64,000 nt of DNA from Campylobacter concisus (GCF_003048905.1 NZ_PIRO01000001.1:124001-188000); one strand, 5' to 3'. Numbered from the stretch's first letter, positions 46,754 to 56,690 are shown. Program-made: numbers and translations. The notes: generated by a model from the sequence alone, not told the origin.

Positions 46754-47908
46754 CTATTTTTTACTTCTTGCTTGCAAAAATAGATCTTTTGGCAAAATTT
46801 CATCGCCCTCGCTTAGTATCGCTGCACGCTGCACGACTGAGATAAGCTCTCTTATGTTGCCTGGGTAGTCGTAGCCTAAAAGCTCCTCTTTGGCTGCTTT
46901 TGAGAAATTTTTAGCCTCAAAGCCATACTCTTTGCAGCATTTGTCCAAAGCATCCTGCGCGATAGGCAAAATTTCATCCTTACGCTCGCGAAGTGGCGGG
47001 ATGAAAAGCGGGATCGTGTTTAGGCGGTAGAAAAGATCCTCTCTAAACTTGCCCTCTTTCATAGCAAGCTCTAAATTTGCATTTGTAGCGCAGATGATGC
47101 GAACGTCTATCTTTTCGCTCTTTGTAGCGCCAAGTCTTGTTATCTCGCGCTCCTGCAAGGCACGAAGCAATTTTGGCTGTAAATTTATAGGCATCTCGCC
47201 GATCTCATCTAAAAATAGCGTTCCGCCATTTGCCAGCTCAAACTGCCCTTTTTTGGTAGTCGCAGCGTCAGTAAAGGCGCCCTTTTCAAAGCCAAAAAGC
47301 TCGCTTTCTATCAAATTTTCAGGGATCGCAGCCATATTTAAAGCGATAAATGCAGCATCTTTTCTAGGTGAGTTTGCGTGGATAAATTTAGCAAAAACCT
47401 CCTTGCCAACGCCGCTTTCGCCACTAAGCATGATAGAAGCGTCGGTTCTTGCGGCTTTTAGCGCGATATTTAGCGTAGTTTCAAGTACCTTTGAAGTGGC
47501 TAAAAAGCCGTTATTTTCGCTTTTGGTTTCTACTTTTTTTATAGTTTTTGGAGTTTTTTGCTTAAGAAGTTCGACCCTTTTTATCGCCTCGTAAAGCGTT
47601 GAGACGTCAAACGGCTTGGTTAAAAAGTCCTTTACGCCGAGCCTAACGCTTTCTATCGCCTTGTTAAGTGTCGCGTTTCCTGTCATTATGATGACGTCAA
47701 ATTTGCCATTTAGTTCTTTAATGAACTCAAGTCCGTCCATCTTTGGCATGTTTATGTCGGTTATGATTAGATCAGTGTCGTCGCTTAGCTTTTTTAGAGC
47801 CTCAACTGCGCTTTTATAGCTCTTGATGTTTAGCTCTTCATACTCGCCAAGTGCGATCTCAAGCGACTTTCGCATATTGATGTCATCTTCTACTATGACG
47901 ATATTCAT
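46754..47908 (-). CDS. flgR: Sigma-54-dependent flagellar response regulator FlgR
   Basis: Activates RpoN-dependent hook and rod genes upon phosphorylation by FlgS. The 384 residues comprise a receiver domain (Asp51 in DINMPKMDG, Lys in LTKPFD near 101) and an AAA+ domain with Walker A GESGVGKEVFAKFIH near 165. The sigma-54 contact loop is GAFTDA (the usual form is GAFTGA), and Walker B is GGTLFLDEIGEMP near 230. The protein ends about 20 residues after the AAA+ domain (PKDLFLQARSKK), with no Fis-type DNA-binding domain, as in H. pylori FlgR. It lies in a row with flgQ and flgP. Confidence 0.95.
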   Translation of the reverse strand: MNIVIVEDDINMRKSLEIALGEYEELNIKSYKSAVEALKKLSDDTDLIITDINMPKMDGLEFIKELNGKFDVIIMTGNATLNKAIESVRLGVKDFLTKPFDVSTLYEAIKRVELLKQKTPKTIKKVETKSENNGFLATSKVLETTLNIALKAARTDASIMLSGESGVGKEVFAKFIHANSPRKDAAFIALNMAAIPENLIESELFGFEKGAFTDAATTKKGQFELANGGTLFLDEIGEMPINLQPKLLRALQEREITRLGATKSEKIDVRIICATNANLELAMKEGKFREDLFYRLNTIPLFIPPLRERKDEILPIAQDALDKCCKEYGFEAKNFSKAAKEELLGYDYPGNIRELISVVQRAAILSEGDEILPKDLFLQARSKK

Positions 47909-47919
47909 TTGATCTCTTT

Positions 47920-48312
47920 TTATTGAAGTGTGCCGATGATAGCGGATTTTGGCTTAAATTCCACCATAAATCTAACTGGCAAAATTTTCAAATTTGAAGC
48001 GTTTGTGACCTGTGAATTTTTGACATTTAGCTCATTTTTTATTATCACTTTTTTTAAAGCAAAGCAGTCAAAAATTTCATCTTTGTGTAAATTTAAAAAG
48101 CCAAGAGTTGTGGTGTTTTCATCTTTAAAAGCGTCTATCTGGCAAAGAAATTTTGGTTTTGGATTTGGCGAGAGAGTCATCGCCTTAGAAAATGAAATTT
48201 CTTCAAAGGCAACTATTTGATTTTTCGTATCGACCTTTGCCCAGAAGATAAACTCCTCCAGGCAAAAGGCGAAATTTAAAAGTATCGTTAGTAAGAAAAG
48301 ACTTCTCGCCAC
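47920..48312 (-). CDS. flgQ: Flagellar motility protein FlgQ
   Basis: 130 residues with a signal peptide (about 1-17, LLTILLNFAFCLEE). A beta-rich periplasmic part follows with VDTKNQIVAFEEISFSKAM and ILPVRFMVEFKPKSAIIGT. It sits between flgP (25-base overlap) and flgR (11-base gap). In C. jejuni the equivalent gene (Cj1025c) is flgQ, required for motility and for stability of FlgP in the motor disk. The identification relies mainly on position and topology, because the sequence is poorly conserved. Confidence 0.8.
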   Translation of the reverse strand: MARSLFLLTILLNFAFCLEEFIFWAKVDTKNQIVAFEEISFSKAMTLSPNPKPKFLCQIDAFKDENTTTLGFLNLHKDEIFDCFALKKVIIKNELNVKNSQVTNASNLKILPVRFMVEFKPKSAIIGTLQ

Positions 48313-48788
48313 TTATCTTCGTCTATCTTAAGCTCCATATTTACCTTATAAAGCCCGTCTTTGAAATTTTCATTCACGATCCTTGCATTTTTGACAAGAC
48401 CTTGAACCTTTGAAGTGATAGATGAGTCGTTTAGCATCGCGTCTCTTACGGTGTCTTCAGCGTTAATCTTTACGCCATAAAGCTTACCAGCAAGCTGAGA
48501 ATAAGCATCCGCCATCGCCGCTCTTTTTGCAAGAGTGACCGACTGAGCGTATGAGAGCGAATTTAGCGGAGCTATGCCCTCGCCTGTGGCTCTAAAAGTG
48601 GTCTCTTTTGGAGCGCTATCATATATCATCTTCTCTTTTTTCATCACCTCTCTAAGATCGTCTTTATCGACCTTTTGGATAACTACGTTGCGGTTTGATG
48701 TGCTAGTAGGCTCACCCATAAAGCCGTTAAATGAGCAACCGCCAAAAATAGCAACCATCAAAGCAAAAGATAAAATTTTAACCTTCAT
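48288..48788 (-). CDS. flgP: Flagellar basal-disk lipoprotein FlgP (LPP20 family)
   Basis: 166 residues from the ATG at 48788, with an AAGG site upstream (a TTG two codons earlier is unlikely). A lipoprotein signal (lipobox FGGC near residue 18) is followed by an LPP20-type domain. LSYAQSVTLAKRAAMADAYSQLAGKLYG is the conserved core, and VNMELKIDEDKWREVF ends it. FlgP forms the outer-membrane disk of the Campylobacter flagellar motor that raises torque. It is between gyrA and flgQ as in C. jejuni (Cj1026c). Confidence 0.9.
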   Translation of the reverse strand: MKVKILSFALMVAIFGGCSFNGFMGEPTSTSNRNVVIQKVDKDDLREVMKKEKMIYDSAPKETTFRATGEGIAPLNSLSYAQSVTLAKRAAMADAYSQLAGKLYGVKINAEDTVRDAMLNDSSITSKVQGLVKNARIVNENFKDGLYKVNMELKIDEDKWREVFSY

Positions 48789-48832
48789 AAACAACCTTTT
48801 TTACGCTTCTATTTAAAATTTAGTAGCAAAAT

Positions 48833-51454
48833 TTATTCCAAAAGCCCCATATCTTCGCTTGGTGCTTCGTCCTCGTCCTCGCCATCATCTGCCTTAGGGC
48901 ATCTTGCGATACTTACAACATCATCGCCATCGACATTTACTACGATCACACCGCTTGTATTGCGTCCTGCTTTGCGGATGCTTTGCATATCTACTCTTAT
49001 CATCTTACCACTTGATGTTAGAGCCATAAGATCTTGCTCTTCATCAACCATCACAACGCCTACTAGATCACCTGTTCTGCTTGTTAGTTTCATGCAGATG
49101 ACGCCTTTGCCGCCGCGATTTGTCAAGCGGTACTCATCAGCAGTTGTGCGCTTGCCGATACCTTTTTGAGATATGCTTAAAATTTCTTGATCGTTGCTTT
49201 CGATGACTGCTGCGCCTACGACCTCATCGCCTGGCTCTTTAAATTTAATGCCAGTTACGCCGCGTGCAGTTCTTCCCATTTGGCGAACCTTGCTGATCTT
49301 AAATTTAAGGCACATACCTTTTTTGGTAACGACAAATAGCATTGTCTCATCGCTTGAGTTTGCGTCCTCTTCGGCATTTACATTATCTTCGTCGATCTCG
49401 TTTTGAAGCTCTTCAACTTCAAGTACCTCTGTCTCAACGCTTAGCTCATTTTCAGGGTCAGTTACCGGCATATCATCGTATGTCTGAGCGATGAGCGCAG
49501 TTACAAGCTCGTCGTTCTCATCGAGGCTTATCGCTCTTACGCCAACTGAGCGGATGTTTTTAAACTCACTTAAATTTGTGCGTTTTACGATGCCGTTTTT
49601 AGTGAAGAATGCTAGAGATTTACTCTCGTCAAAGTCAGTCGTTGGGATGATCGCTTTGATCTTCTCATCAGGCTGCAACTGAATCAAATTTACAACTGCT
49701 TTGCCTTTTGCTGTGCGGCTTCCCTCTGGGATCTTATAGACTTTTAGCCAGTAGAGCTGTCCGCGGTCTGTCACAAACATAAGCGTATCGTGGGTATTTG
49801 AAGTAAAGAAGCTCTCTATAAAGTCATCGTCGTATGTCGTGACCGCTACTTTACCCTTGCCGCCGCGTTTTTGCTTCTCGTACTGCTTGCTTGGCACACG
49901 CTTGATGTAACCGCGGTGAGTTATGGTTACTACCATATTTTCATTTGGTATGAGATCTTCAATGTCGATATCATCGTAGTCATCAACGATCTCGGTCACT
50001 CTTGGTACTTTAAATTTATTTTTGATCTCTAAAAGCTCTTCTTTGATCAAATTTTCAAGCAATGTCTCACTCTTTAAAATTTCATCAAGTCTTGCGATCT
50101 CAGCCATAAGCTCAGCTAGCTCGGCCTCTAGTTTTTCTCTCTCTAGGCCTGTAAGCTTGCTTAGACGCATATCAAGGATAGCATTTGCTTGAAGCTCTGA
50201 GAGGTTAAATTTACTCATCAAGCCTTCTCTAGCAACTGCCGTATCAGCACTATTTCTAATAAGCTCGATCACCTCGTCTATGTTATCAAGTGCGATCTTT
50301 AGACCCTCTAAGATGTGGGCTCTTGCGCGCGCTTTTTCAAGCTCAAATATCGTCCTTCTAATGATAACGGTTTTTCTGTGATTTAAAAATAGCTTAAGTA
50401 GCTCGATAAGGTTAAATACCTTTGGCTCTTTGTTATTAATAGCAAGCATAATAACGCCAAAAGTGCTCTCCATCGTGGTTGATTTAAAGAGATTATTTAG
50501 CACGATGTCGCTCATAGCGTCGCGTTTTAGCTCAATGACTACGCGGATGCCGTCCTTATCAGACTCATCTCTAACCTCGCTGATGCCCTCTATCTGCTTA
50601 TCTTTTACAAGCTCAGCGATCTGCTCAATGAGCCTAGCTTTGTTTGTTTGATATGGTAGCTCGTCGATTACTATGACATCTTTGTTTGGCTTTTTTTCTA
50701 TGTGAGTTTTGGCTCTTAGTTTGACCCTGCCACGACCTGTGCGGTAGGCTTCTATGATGCCTTTTTTGCCAAAGATGATACCGCCAGTTGGGAAGTCTGG
50801 ACCTTTTATAAATTCCATCACCTCTTCAAGTGTCGCCTCTTTGTTTTCAAGAAGTAGCAAAAGACCGTCTATTAACTCGTCAAGGCTGTGTGGTGGGATA
50901 TTTGTCGCCATACCAACCGCAATACCACTTGAGCCATTTAATAATAAATTTGGCACACGGCTAGGCAAAACATCTGGCTCGACCTCTCTATCGTCGTAGT
51001 TTGGCACAAAATCAACCGTATCTTTGTCGATATCTTTTAAAAGCTCTTCAGTAAGCATGGTCATTCTAGCTTCGGTATAACGCATCGCAGCTGCGCTGTC
51101 GCCGTCAATTGAGCCAAAGTTTCCTTGTCCATCAACGACTGGATAGCGCATAGAAAATTTCTGAGCCATACGAACAAGTGCGTCATAAACCGCTGTGTCG
51201 CCGTGTGGGTGGTACTTACCGATGACTTCACCGACGATACGAGCTGACTTCATATAGGCACTTCTGCTGCCAACGCCGAGGTTATCCATAGCGTATAAAA
51301 TTCTTCTATGAACTGGCTTTAATCCGTCTCTAGCGTCAGGCAAAGCACGTCCGACGATGACGCTCATAGAGTAGTCAAGATAGCTATTTTTTATAGAATC
51401 TTCGATATCAACTGAAGCGATATCTTGAGTTAATTCAAGTAGATTGTCTTTCAT
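48833..51454 (-). CDS. gyrA: DNA gyrase subunit A
   Basis: The 873 residues include the catalytic Tyr in [13 protein letters not shown] near 125 and the winged-helix region with [28 protein letters not shown] split across 71-98. Six beta-blade repeats follow, with a GyrA box as QKRGGKG near 535, and an acidic tail. The quinolone-resistance region carries Thr at 87 and Asp at 91 (equivalents of C. jejuni Thr86 and Asp90), the susceptible form. It is upstream of flgP in the same direction. Confidence 0.98.
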   Translation of the reverse strand: MKDNLLELTQDIASVDIEDSIKNSYLDYSMSVIVGRALPDARDGLKPVHRRILYAMDNLGVGSRSAYMKSARIVGEVIGKYHPHGDTAVYDALVRMAQKFSMRYPVVDGQGNFGSIDGDSAAAMRYTEARMTMLTEELLKDIDKDTVDFVPNYDDREVEPDVLPSRVPNLLLNGSSGIAVGMATNIPPHSLDELIDGLLLLLENKEATLEEVMEFIKGPDFPTGGIIFGKKGIIEAYRTGRGRVKLRAKTHIEKKPNKDVIVIDELPYQTNKARLIEQIAELVKDKQIEGISEVRDESDKDGIRVVIELKRDAMSDIVLNNLFKSTTMESTFGVIMLAINNKEPKVFNLIELLKLFLNHRKTVIIRRTIFELEKARARAHILEGLKIALDNIDEVIELIRNSADTAVAREGLMSKFNLSELQANAILDMRLSKLTGLEREKLEAELAELMAEIARLDEILKSETLLENLIKEELLEIKNKFKVPRVTEIVDDYDDIDIEDLIPNENMVVTITHRGYIKRVPSKQYEKQKRGGKGKVAVTTYDDDFIESFFTSNTHDTLMFVTDRGQLYWLKVYKIPEGSRTAKGKAVVNLIQLQPDEKIKAIIPTTDFDESKSLAFFTKNGIVKRTNLSEFKNIRSVGVRAISLDENDELVTALIAQTYDDMPVTDPENELSVETEVLEVEELQNEIDEDNVNAEEDANSSDETMLFVVTKKGMCLKFKISKVRQMGRTARGVTGIKFKEPGDEVVGAAVIESNDQEILSISQKGIGKRTTADEYRLTNRGGKGVICMKLTSRTGDLVGVVMVDEEQDLMALTSSGKMIRVDMQSIRKAGRNTSGVIVVNVDGDDVVSIARCPKADDGEDEDEAPSEDMGLLE

Positions 51455-51551
51455 TTTTATCCTTAAATTTAGCTTGTGGGATTTTAGCTAAAAATTGATA
51501 AAAACTTGCTAAATAGCAAATCAGCGACTTTGGCAATAGTGCTATGAAAAT

Positions 51552-51947
51552 TTAGTCTAAAATTTTTTCTATCTGCTCTTTTTTAAGAATAAAATCATAG
51601 CTAAAAGCATCAACCACGACTCCAGCATAACTGCTCTCTTTTAGCATCGCAAGATACTCTTTTAGCCCTATCTCTATGCTCTCTTGCTCGCTATCGTTTC
51701 GCCAAAGCTTCATCGCCTCTTTGCTAGTAAATGCTGGAAAATAGCTAAGCTTCTCGCCCTCATCTTCAAGTAGGATAAATTTGATATTTGAGCCCTCCTC
51801 CTCATAAACTACGCCGCCATCAGGTTTTGCAAGTGCTTGGTTTAAAAGCACCGGAGCGAAAAAAGTAGCCTTTTTTAAAGCCGATATCAAATTTATCTCA
51901 TTTTTCTCGCTAGGATCACTTAAAAATTTATCCATCGCTTCTTGCAT
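51552..51947 (-). CDS. SseB-like domain protein
   Basis: 131 residues from the ATG at 51947, which has TTAGGAG upstream and lies one base after the gmhA stop. The order LLEDEGEKLSYFPAFTSKEAMKLW and YAGVVVDAFSYDFILKKEQIEKIL matches the SseB N-terminal domain. Function is not settled in non-secretion contexts, where such domains are usually small soluble proteins. Last gene of the heptose operon. Confidence 0.75.
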   Translation of the reverse strand: MQEAMDKFLSDPSEKNEINLISALKKATFFAPVLLNQALAKPDGGVVYEEEGSNIKFILLEDEGEKLSYFPAFTSKEAMKLWRNDSEQESIEIGLKEYLAMLKESSYAGVVVDAFSYDFILKKEQIEKILD

Positions 51948-51948
51948 T

Positions 51949-52518
51949 TTAGCTCCTAAAAGTCTCATCTACAGCCTGACATATCGTGTGAATGAAAAAT
52001 ATGTGCGACTCTTGTATCCTCGCAGTATCGCTTGAGCTAACGACTAAATTTAGATCACAATCCTCATTCATAGCGCCACCTCCTTTGCCGCTAAGCCCAA
52101 GTACCGATACGCCCATTTTCTTAGCACTTTTTATAGCTTCAAGGACGTTTTTGCTGTTGCCACTCGTTGAGATCGCCACGAGTAAGTCGCCAGACTGCGC
52201 TAAAGCCTCAAACTGACGTGAAAATACATAGTCAAAGCCGTAGTCATTGCCAATGGCCGTAAGTGCCGAAGTGTCAGTAGTTAACGCGATGCCAGGTAGT
52301 GGCTGGCGCTCGCTTTTATATCTGCCAGTTAGCTCGGCTGCAAAGTGTTGAGCGTCCGCTGCAGAGCCGCCGTTGCCACATATTAGCACCTTTTTGCCAT
52401 TTTTTAGCGTATCAGCTACCATCTGGCAAGCACACTCTAGGCTACCTAGCAAATTTACATGCTCGCTAAAGATCTTTTGGTGAGCCTCGAGCTCATTTTT
52501 TATCATTGTTTTTAGCAT
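51949..52518 (-). CDS. gmhA: Sedoheptulose-7-phosphate isomerase
   Basis: First step of ADP-heptose synthesis. The 189 residues show [24 protein letters not shown] near residue 43 (SIS domain), [23 protein letters not shown] near 79, [17 protein letters not shown] near 112 and the zinc/active-site end [15 protein letters not shown] near 173. The start overlaps hldE by 26 bases; an internal ATG at 52506 is an alternative. Member of the hldD-hldE-gmhA-gmhB cluster. Confidence 0.96.
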   Translation of the reverse strand: MLKTMIKNELEAHQKIFSEHVNLLGSLECACQMVADTLKNGKKVLICGNGGSAADAQHFAAELTGRYKSERQPLPGIALTTDTSALTAIGNDYGFDYVFSRQFEALAQSGDLLVAISTSGNSKNVLEAIKSAKKMGVSVLGLSGKGGGAMNEDCDLNLVVSSSDTARIQESHIFFIHTICQAVDETFRS

Positions 52519-53911
52519 CTTTTATCCTTTTTATTATCCCTGTTGTGCTTTTGCCCTCGACAAAGTCAATCAGCCTGACCTCTTTTACGATCTCGCTACC
52601 AACGACCTCTTTATCTTTATAATCAGCCCCTTTTACAAGCACGTCCGGCTTTATCTTTGTTATCAAATTTAATGGCGTATCCTCATCAAAAATGACGACA
52701 TAATCGACAAATCCAAGCCCACTTAGCACGCAGGCTCTATCATCTTGCGAATTTATAGGCCTAGCCTTCCCTTTTAGCCTCTTAACTGAAGCGTCCGAGT
52801 TTAGGCCAACAACCAAAAGATCGCCAAGCTCTCTTGCGCGCGCTAGGTATTTTACGTGCCCGGCGTGCAAGATATCAAAGCAGCCATTTGTGAAAACGAC
52901 CTTTTTTTTGTCCTTTTGGCTCAAAATCTCTTCTAGTTCCTCAACGCTTTTAAGCTTGTGCTCGAAATTTGCTCCAAATGAGCTATTTAGCAGCTGCTCG
53001 ATCTCACTAAAGCTAGCCGTTGCGCTACCTATCTTTGCCACGACAACAGCCGCAGCAAGGTTTGCTATCTTTATCGCCTCTTTTATATCAGCTCCGTTTG
53101 CTAGCATGTAGCCAAGTGTGGCAAGCACCGTATCTCCAGCGCCAGTGACGTCAAAGACCTCTTTTGCTTTTGCCGCAAAGATGTGTAGCTTGTCGTCATA
53201 TAGCGCGATGCCCTCTTCTGATATCGTAATGAGCGAATAGGTCAAATTTAGCTCGTCTTTTAGCTGTTTTATCGCCTTTTCAAGCTCAGCCTTGTCTTTT
53301 ATCTTTAAATTTGTAGCCTCGCTCGCCTCTTTTTTATTTGGCGTTAGAAGGGTTGCATTTTTGTATTTTGAGTAGTCGCTGCCTTTTGGGTCTATTAGCA
53401 CTGGGATATTTAGCCTCACGCACTCGTTTATGATCTCTTGGCAGACCTTTTCGCTAAGCACGCCTTTGCCATAGTCACTTAGCAAGACGGCCTTAAAATT
53501 TGCAAGGTTTTCTTTTACTTTTAAGACAAGCTCATCTTCTAAATTTATCTTGACAACGCTCTCTTTATCTATCCTGACAACTTGTTGGTGAGATGCCATG
53601 ATACGGCTTTTTATCGAGCTTTCACGCCCTTTTTCAGTAAGTATCAGCTCATCTTTTACATTTAGCTCAGCAAGTCTCTCTTTTATCTTTTTACCAGCCT
53701 CATCATCTCCTAAGACGCTAGCCACGCTCACGTTTGCGCCAAGAGATAGTAAATTTCTCACCACATTGCCAGCGCCACCAAGCGTATATGTTTCGTTATT
53801 TATCTTAACAACCTGCACTGGCGCTTCAGGCGAGATGCGCTCGCAACTACCCCAGATATAGTGGTCTAGCATAAGATCACCGACGACTAAAATTTTAACT
53901 CTCTTAGCCAT
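52493..53911 (-). CDS. hldE: Bifunctional heptose-7-phosphate kinase / heptose-1-phosphate adenylyltransferase
   Basis: 472 residues in two domains. An N-terminal PfkB kinase (about 1-315) has [38 protein letters not shown] and the anion-hole [12 protein letters not shown] near 258. A C-terminal nucleotidyltransferase (about 335-472) has [18 protein letters not shown] (HxGH) near 343. The two activities act on either side of GmhB in making ADP-heptose. It overlaps hldD by 8 bases and gmhA by 26. Confidence 0.97.
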   Translation of the reverse strand: MAKRVKILVVGDLMLDHYIWGSCERISPEAPVQVVKINNETYTLGGAGNVVRNLLSLGANVSVASVLGDDEAGKKIKERLAELNVKDELILTEKGRESSIKSRIMASHQQVVRIDKESVVKINLEDELVLKVKENLANFKAVLLSDYGKGVLSEKVCQEIINECVRLNIPVLIDPKGSDYSKYKNATLLTPNKKEASEATNLKIKDKAELEKAIKQLKDELNLTYSLITISEEGIALYDDKLHIFAAKAKEVFDVTGAGDTVLATLGYMLANGADIKEAIKIANLAAAVVVAKIGSATASFSEIEQLLNSSFGANFEHKLKSVEELEEILSQKDKKKVVFTNGCFDILHAGHVKYLARARELGDLLVVGLNSDASVKRLKGKARPINSQDDRACVLSGLGFVDYVVIFDEDTPLNLITKIKPDVLVKGADYKDKEVVGSEIVKEVRLIDFVEGKSTTGIIKRIKDAKNNDKK

Positions 53912-54893
53912 TTATCTCTTCCTTATAAATTCTCTTTATCTCTGGCAAGTAGTCTTTTATCGCCTCTTCCAAGCTCCAAGTCGCGCTAAAGCCAAATGCC
54001 TCTCTAGCTGGGGCCACGTCGGCCTCGGTGTGAAACTGATACGAGCCAACAAATGGATTTTTGATATATTCGTTGCCTAAATTTACACCGATCTCACGTT
54101 GCAAGATGTCAGCGATGTCTTGAAAGCTTCTGGCCTTGCCAGTGGCTGCGTTATAGACGCCACTTGGCGCATCAAGTGCTTTTATATTTGCATCAATGAT
54201 ATCTTTTATATAGACAAAGTCACGTTTGATCTGGTCGCTGCCCTCAAAGAGCCTTGGGGTCTTGCCGGCTAAAATTTGAAGTCCAAACTGAAGCACCATC
54301 GAAGCAGTTTTATTTTTGAAAAACTCGCCCTTGCCAAAGACGTTAAAATACCTCAGTCCAACCACGCTCACACCGCGTTTTGCATAAATTTTATTGATAT
54401 TATCCATGCTTAGTTTACTAAAGCCATAGACATTATTTGGCGCTTCACACTCACCGACAGTTTGTGGGCTCTTTGCGTTACCATAAGTGGCGCCTGAACT
54501 TGCATAGATCATCTTTGCGCCCAAACTCTCGCAGATGTCAAGCAAATTTACAAATGCGTTTACATTTGTTTTTATTAGCTCGTCTTGCTCTTTTACGGTC
54601 GTATCAGAAATCGCTGCCTCGTGGTAGATGACGTCTGGACGAAAGCTCTTTATCTTTTCAAGTGTGCTCTCATCGTTGATGTCGCCGGCGTAAATTTCAC
54701 CCTTAAAACCAAGTAAATTTTTAAAATGACCAAAGCTTTTTAGGTTGCCGTTGCTAAATGTCTCGTCGTTTCTAAATTTATCCACGACAAGCACGTGAGT
54801 GTCTTTATAGTTTTCATCAAAATAATGCGCCAAGGCTGAGCCGATAAAGCCAGCACCGCCAGTTATAATTATCTTTTTTCCATTTAAATTCAT
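53904..54893 (-). CDS. hldD: ADP-L-glycero-D-manno-heptose-6-epimerase
   Basis: Epimerises ADP-D,D-heptose, the last step of LOS heptose synthesis. The 329 residues are an extended SDR: NAD motif GGAGFIGSALAHYF near residue 13, DKFRNDETF near 40, YASSGATYGN near 135 and the catalytic YGFSKLSMDN with Y and K near 162. RDFVYIKDI and GVYNAATGKARSF follow. Transcribed after gmhB, with 4-base overlap (54890-54893). Confidence 0.97.
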   Translation of the reverse strand: MNLNGKKIIITGGAGFIGSALAHYFDENYKDTHVLVVDKFRNDETFSNGNLKSFGHFKNLLGFKGEIYAGDINDESTLEKIKSFRPDVIYHEAAISDTTVKEQDELIKTNVNAFVNLLDICESLGAKMIYASSGATYGNAKSPQTVGECEAPNNVYGFSKLSMDNINKIYAKRGVSVVGLRYFNVFGKGEFFKNKTASMVLQFGLQILAGKTPRLFEGSDQIKRDFVYIKDIIDANIKALDAPSGVYNAATGKARSFQDIADILQREIGVNLGNEYIKNPFVGSYQFHTEADVAPAREAFGFSATWSLEEAIKDYLPEIKRIYKEEING

Positions 54894-55405
54894 AGTGATT
54901 TTTCCTTTTTTAGCTTATTTAAAACATCTCTTACATCTTTAAAATTTATGCCATCAAGCAAGAAATTTCTACCAATACCTGCCCTTTTTCCAGCCTCGAC
55001 ATCACTTGGCTTATCGCCTATCATGAGTGAGTTTTTAGGGTCTATGTTAAACTCTTTGCAGGCATCAAGTATCATTTTTGGATTTGGTTTTCTACAAGCG
55101 CAATCCGCCTCTGGAGCGTGTGGGCAAAAATAGACCTTGGTGATGAAAATTTGCTCTTTTTTGAAAATTTCAAGCATAAATTTATTTAGAGTGTCAAACT
55201 GCTCCTGCGTGTAGTAGCCTCTTCCGATACCTGATTGATTTGTCACGACAAAGAGCTTGTAGCCAGCCTCAGCAAATTCCCTCAACGCATCAAAAATGCC
55301 ATCGATAAATTTAAAATCTTTTATCTCGTAAACATATCCAGCATCTTCGTTTATTACGCCGTCTCGATCCAGAAAAAGTGCTTTAATAGGCTCATTTTTA
55401 TTCAT
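54890..55405 (-). CDS. gmhB: D-glycero-beta-D-manno-heptose-1,7-bisphosphate phosphatase
   Basis: HAD phosphatase that removes the 7-phosphate of heptose bisphosphate. The 171 residues start LFLDRDGVINED (nucleophile Asp) near 12. VVTNQSGIGRGYYT is near 57, the zinc-binding CPHAPEADCACRKPNP near 95, and MIGDKPSDVEAGKRAGI near 130. First gene of the minus-strand heptose operon, divergent from the cytochrome gene. Confidence 0.97.
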   Translation of the reverse strand: MNKNEPIKALFLDRDGVINEDAGYVYEIKDFKFIDGIFDALREFAEAGYKLFVVTNQSGIGRGYYTQEQFDTLNKFMLEIFKKEQIFITKVYFCPHAPEADCACRKPNPKMILDACKEFNIDPKNSLMIGDKPSDVEAGKRAGIGRNFLLDGINFKDVRDVLNKLKKEKSL

Positions 55406-55462
55406 TTGGTGATTATAGCCAAAATATTTTAACTAGCTTCTTGCGAATTTACCTTTTTGTAC

Positions 55463-55468
55463 TATAAT
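55463..55468 (+). promoter_or_regulatory. Putative promoter of the cytochrome c gene
   Basis: TATAAT with TTTTTGTAC directly upstream, a T-tract plus -10 in the Campylobacter style, 28 bases before the ATG at 55497. Confidence 0.7.
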
Positions 55469-55496
55469 GCATAAACTTTTTTACAAAGGATGAAAA

Positions 55497-55799
55497 ATGA
55501 AAAAATTACTAATTGTTTCTAGCGTTGCGGCTCTACTTTCAACTGCTGCCTTTGCTGCAGATGGTGCTGCTATCTACAAAAAATGCATCGCCTGTCATGG
55601 TGCAAAAGCTGAAAAAATGTTTAATAATAAAGTTCCAGCTTTAACATCTCTTGATGCAGCAGCTATCGAAGAGGCACTAAAGGGTTATAAAACAGGAGCA
55701 AATAAATTTGGTCTTGGCGCTATGATGAAACCAATCGCTACTCCAATGAGCGACGAAGATGCAAAAGCAGTAGCTGAATACATCCAAACTTTAAAATAA
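55497..55799 (+). CDS. Periplasmic mono-heme cytochrome c553-type protein
   Basis: 100 residues. A signal peptide (about 1-20, ending SAALLSTAAFA-like) precedes one heme site, KKCIACHG near residue 30. A likely Met ligand is in the C-terminal LGAMMKPIATPMSDEDAKAVAEYI. It would carry electrons to the cbb3 oxidase or other periplasmic reductases. In C. jejuni a cytochrome c gene sits beside the heptose genes and ccoS/ccoI as well. Here the two parts are separated by about 33 kb. Confidence 0.92.
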   Translation: MKKLLIVSSVAALLSTAAFAADGAAIYKKCIACHGAKAEKMFNNKVPALTSLDAAAIEEALKGYKTGANKFGLGAMMKPIATPMSDEDAKAVAEYIQTLK

Positions 55800-55804
55800 T
55801 AATT

Positions 55805-55820
55805 AGGGGCATTCGCCCCT
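55805..55820 (+). terminator. Hairpin terminator after the cytochrome gene
   Basis: AGGGGC / GCCCCT stem (6 bp), 4-base loop, 5 bases after the stop. Only a short T-run (ATTTTT) appears some bases further on, so efficiency is uncertain. Confidence 0.6.
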
Positions 55821-55938
55821 CCTGCATTTTTAAATTTATACTAATAATCCATAAAACATATAGTAGATGGGAATTTCTCTTTTTATATTTAAAAGTTATG
55901 AAACCTATTTTTTACTAATCTTTCTTTTTACATATTAA

Positions 55939-56379
55939 AATAAAACTATTCTAGTCTTCAAAGCCATAAAACAACGCTTAGAGATAGCTAAGAGCGTAAG
56001 TAAAATAGAGGCTCGTAAACTCTTTACTGAAACAAAAGACGACCAAGTGCTTCGTATGGCTTACTACTGGGCGTATCAAGGGGCTTATGATAACTGCAAA
56101 GACTTACCCTTAAACAAGTGCCCTATAACTCATCTAAACCACGATACAGCAAATCGTATGTGGTGGGCTGTAAGAAACCATCTAGGATATAAGGGAGAAA
56201 ACAACACTCACGGACTATACGTATTACGCCATACAGTGGCTTCTAGGTTAGTGAGTTTGAAGGGATTTAATGCTCATAAATTGATGGCTTTTATGGGTCA
56301 TACAGATATTAAAAGTAGCTTGCACTACGTTCATCTTAATATTGATGATATACGTGATGGCACAGGGGTTGGCGTTTAG
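55939..56379 (+). pseudogene. C-terminal remnant of a tyrosine recombinase (integrase)
   Basis: An open frame of 146 residues with no proper start runs from a stop at 55936-55938. It holds the C-terminal catalytic boxes: HGLYVLRHTVASRL (His/Arg), AFMGHTDIKSS (His) and LHYVHL (Tyr). The N-terminal arm-binding half and the first catalytic Arg box are missing, so it cannot recombine. The longest internal reading from GTG 56047 gives 110 residues. Its C-terminal end points at the tRNA-fMet gene 29 bases beyond, the classic site of integrative elements. Confidence 0.85.
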
Positions 56380-56407
56380 TTTTTAGATGATAAAGATATG
56401 AGGCATT

Positions 56408-56482
<75 letters not shown>

Positions 56483-56508
56483 ATAAGTATTATTTTGGAT
56501 TTAAAAAG

Positions 56509-56583
56509 TGGATGGGGTAAGAGGATTCGAACCTCTGAATGACTGGACCAAAACCAGTTGCCTTACCGCTTGGCGATACCCCA
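56509..56583 (-). tRNA. tRNA-Gln (UUG anticodon)
   Basis: Minus-strand cloverleaf with TGGGGTA / TACCCCA acceptor, anticodon loop with TTG in the arm ACTGG TTTTGGT CCAGT, T-arm AGAGG TTCGAAT CCTCT, and encoded CCA. The discriminator base reads T. The U1-A72 pair is a determinant for GatCAB-type transamidation in bacteria that charge this tRNA indirectly. Confidence 0.95.
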
Positions 56584-56690
56584 ATGTTTTTAAGAGTTGT
56601 AATTATATAGATTTTAATGTGCTTTGTCAAGACTTTTTAGAATTTTAATAAAAATTAAAATTCTAAAATTAAAGCAATTTATGACTTTAG

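Noticed and set aside
47049-47594. 181-codon plus-strand open frame
   Set aside because: It lies opposite the AAA+ domain of flgR and its composition is that of a shadow frame.
56047-56379. 110-residue functional integrase
   Set aside because: Only the C-terminal catalytic boxes are present; the N-terminal half and first catalytic arginine are missing.
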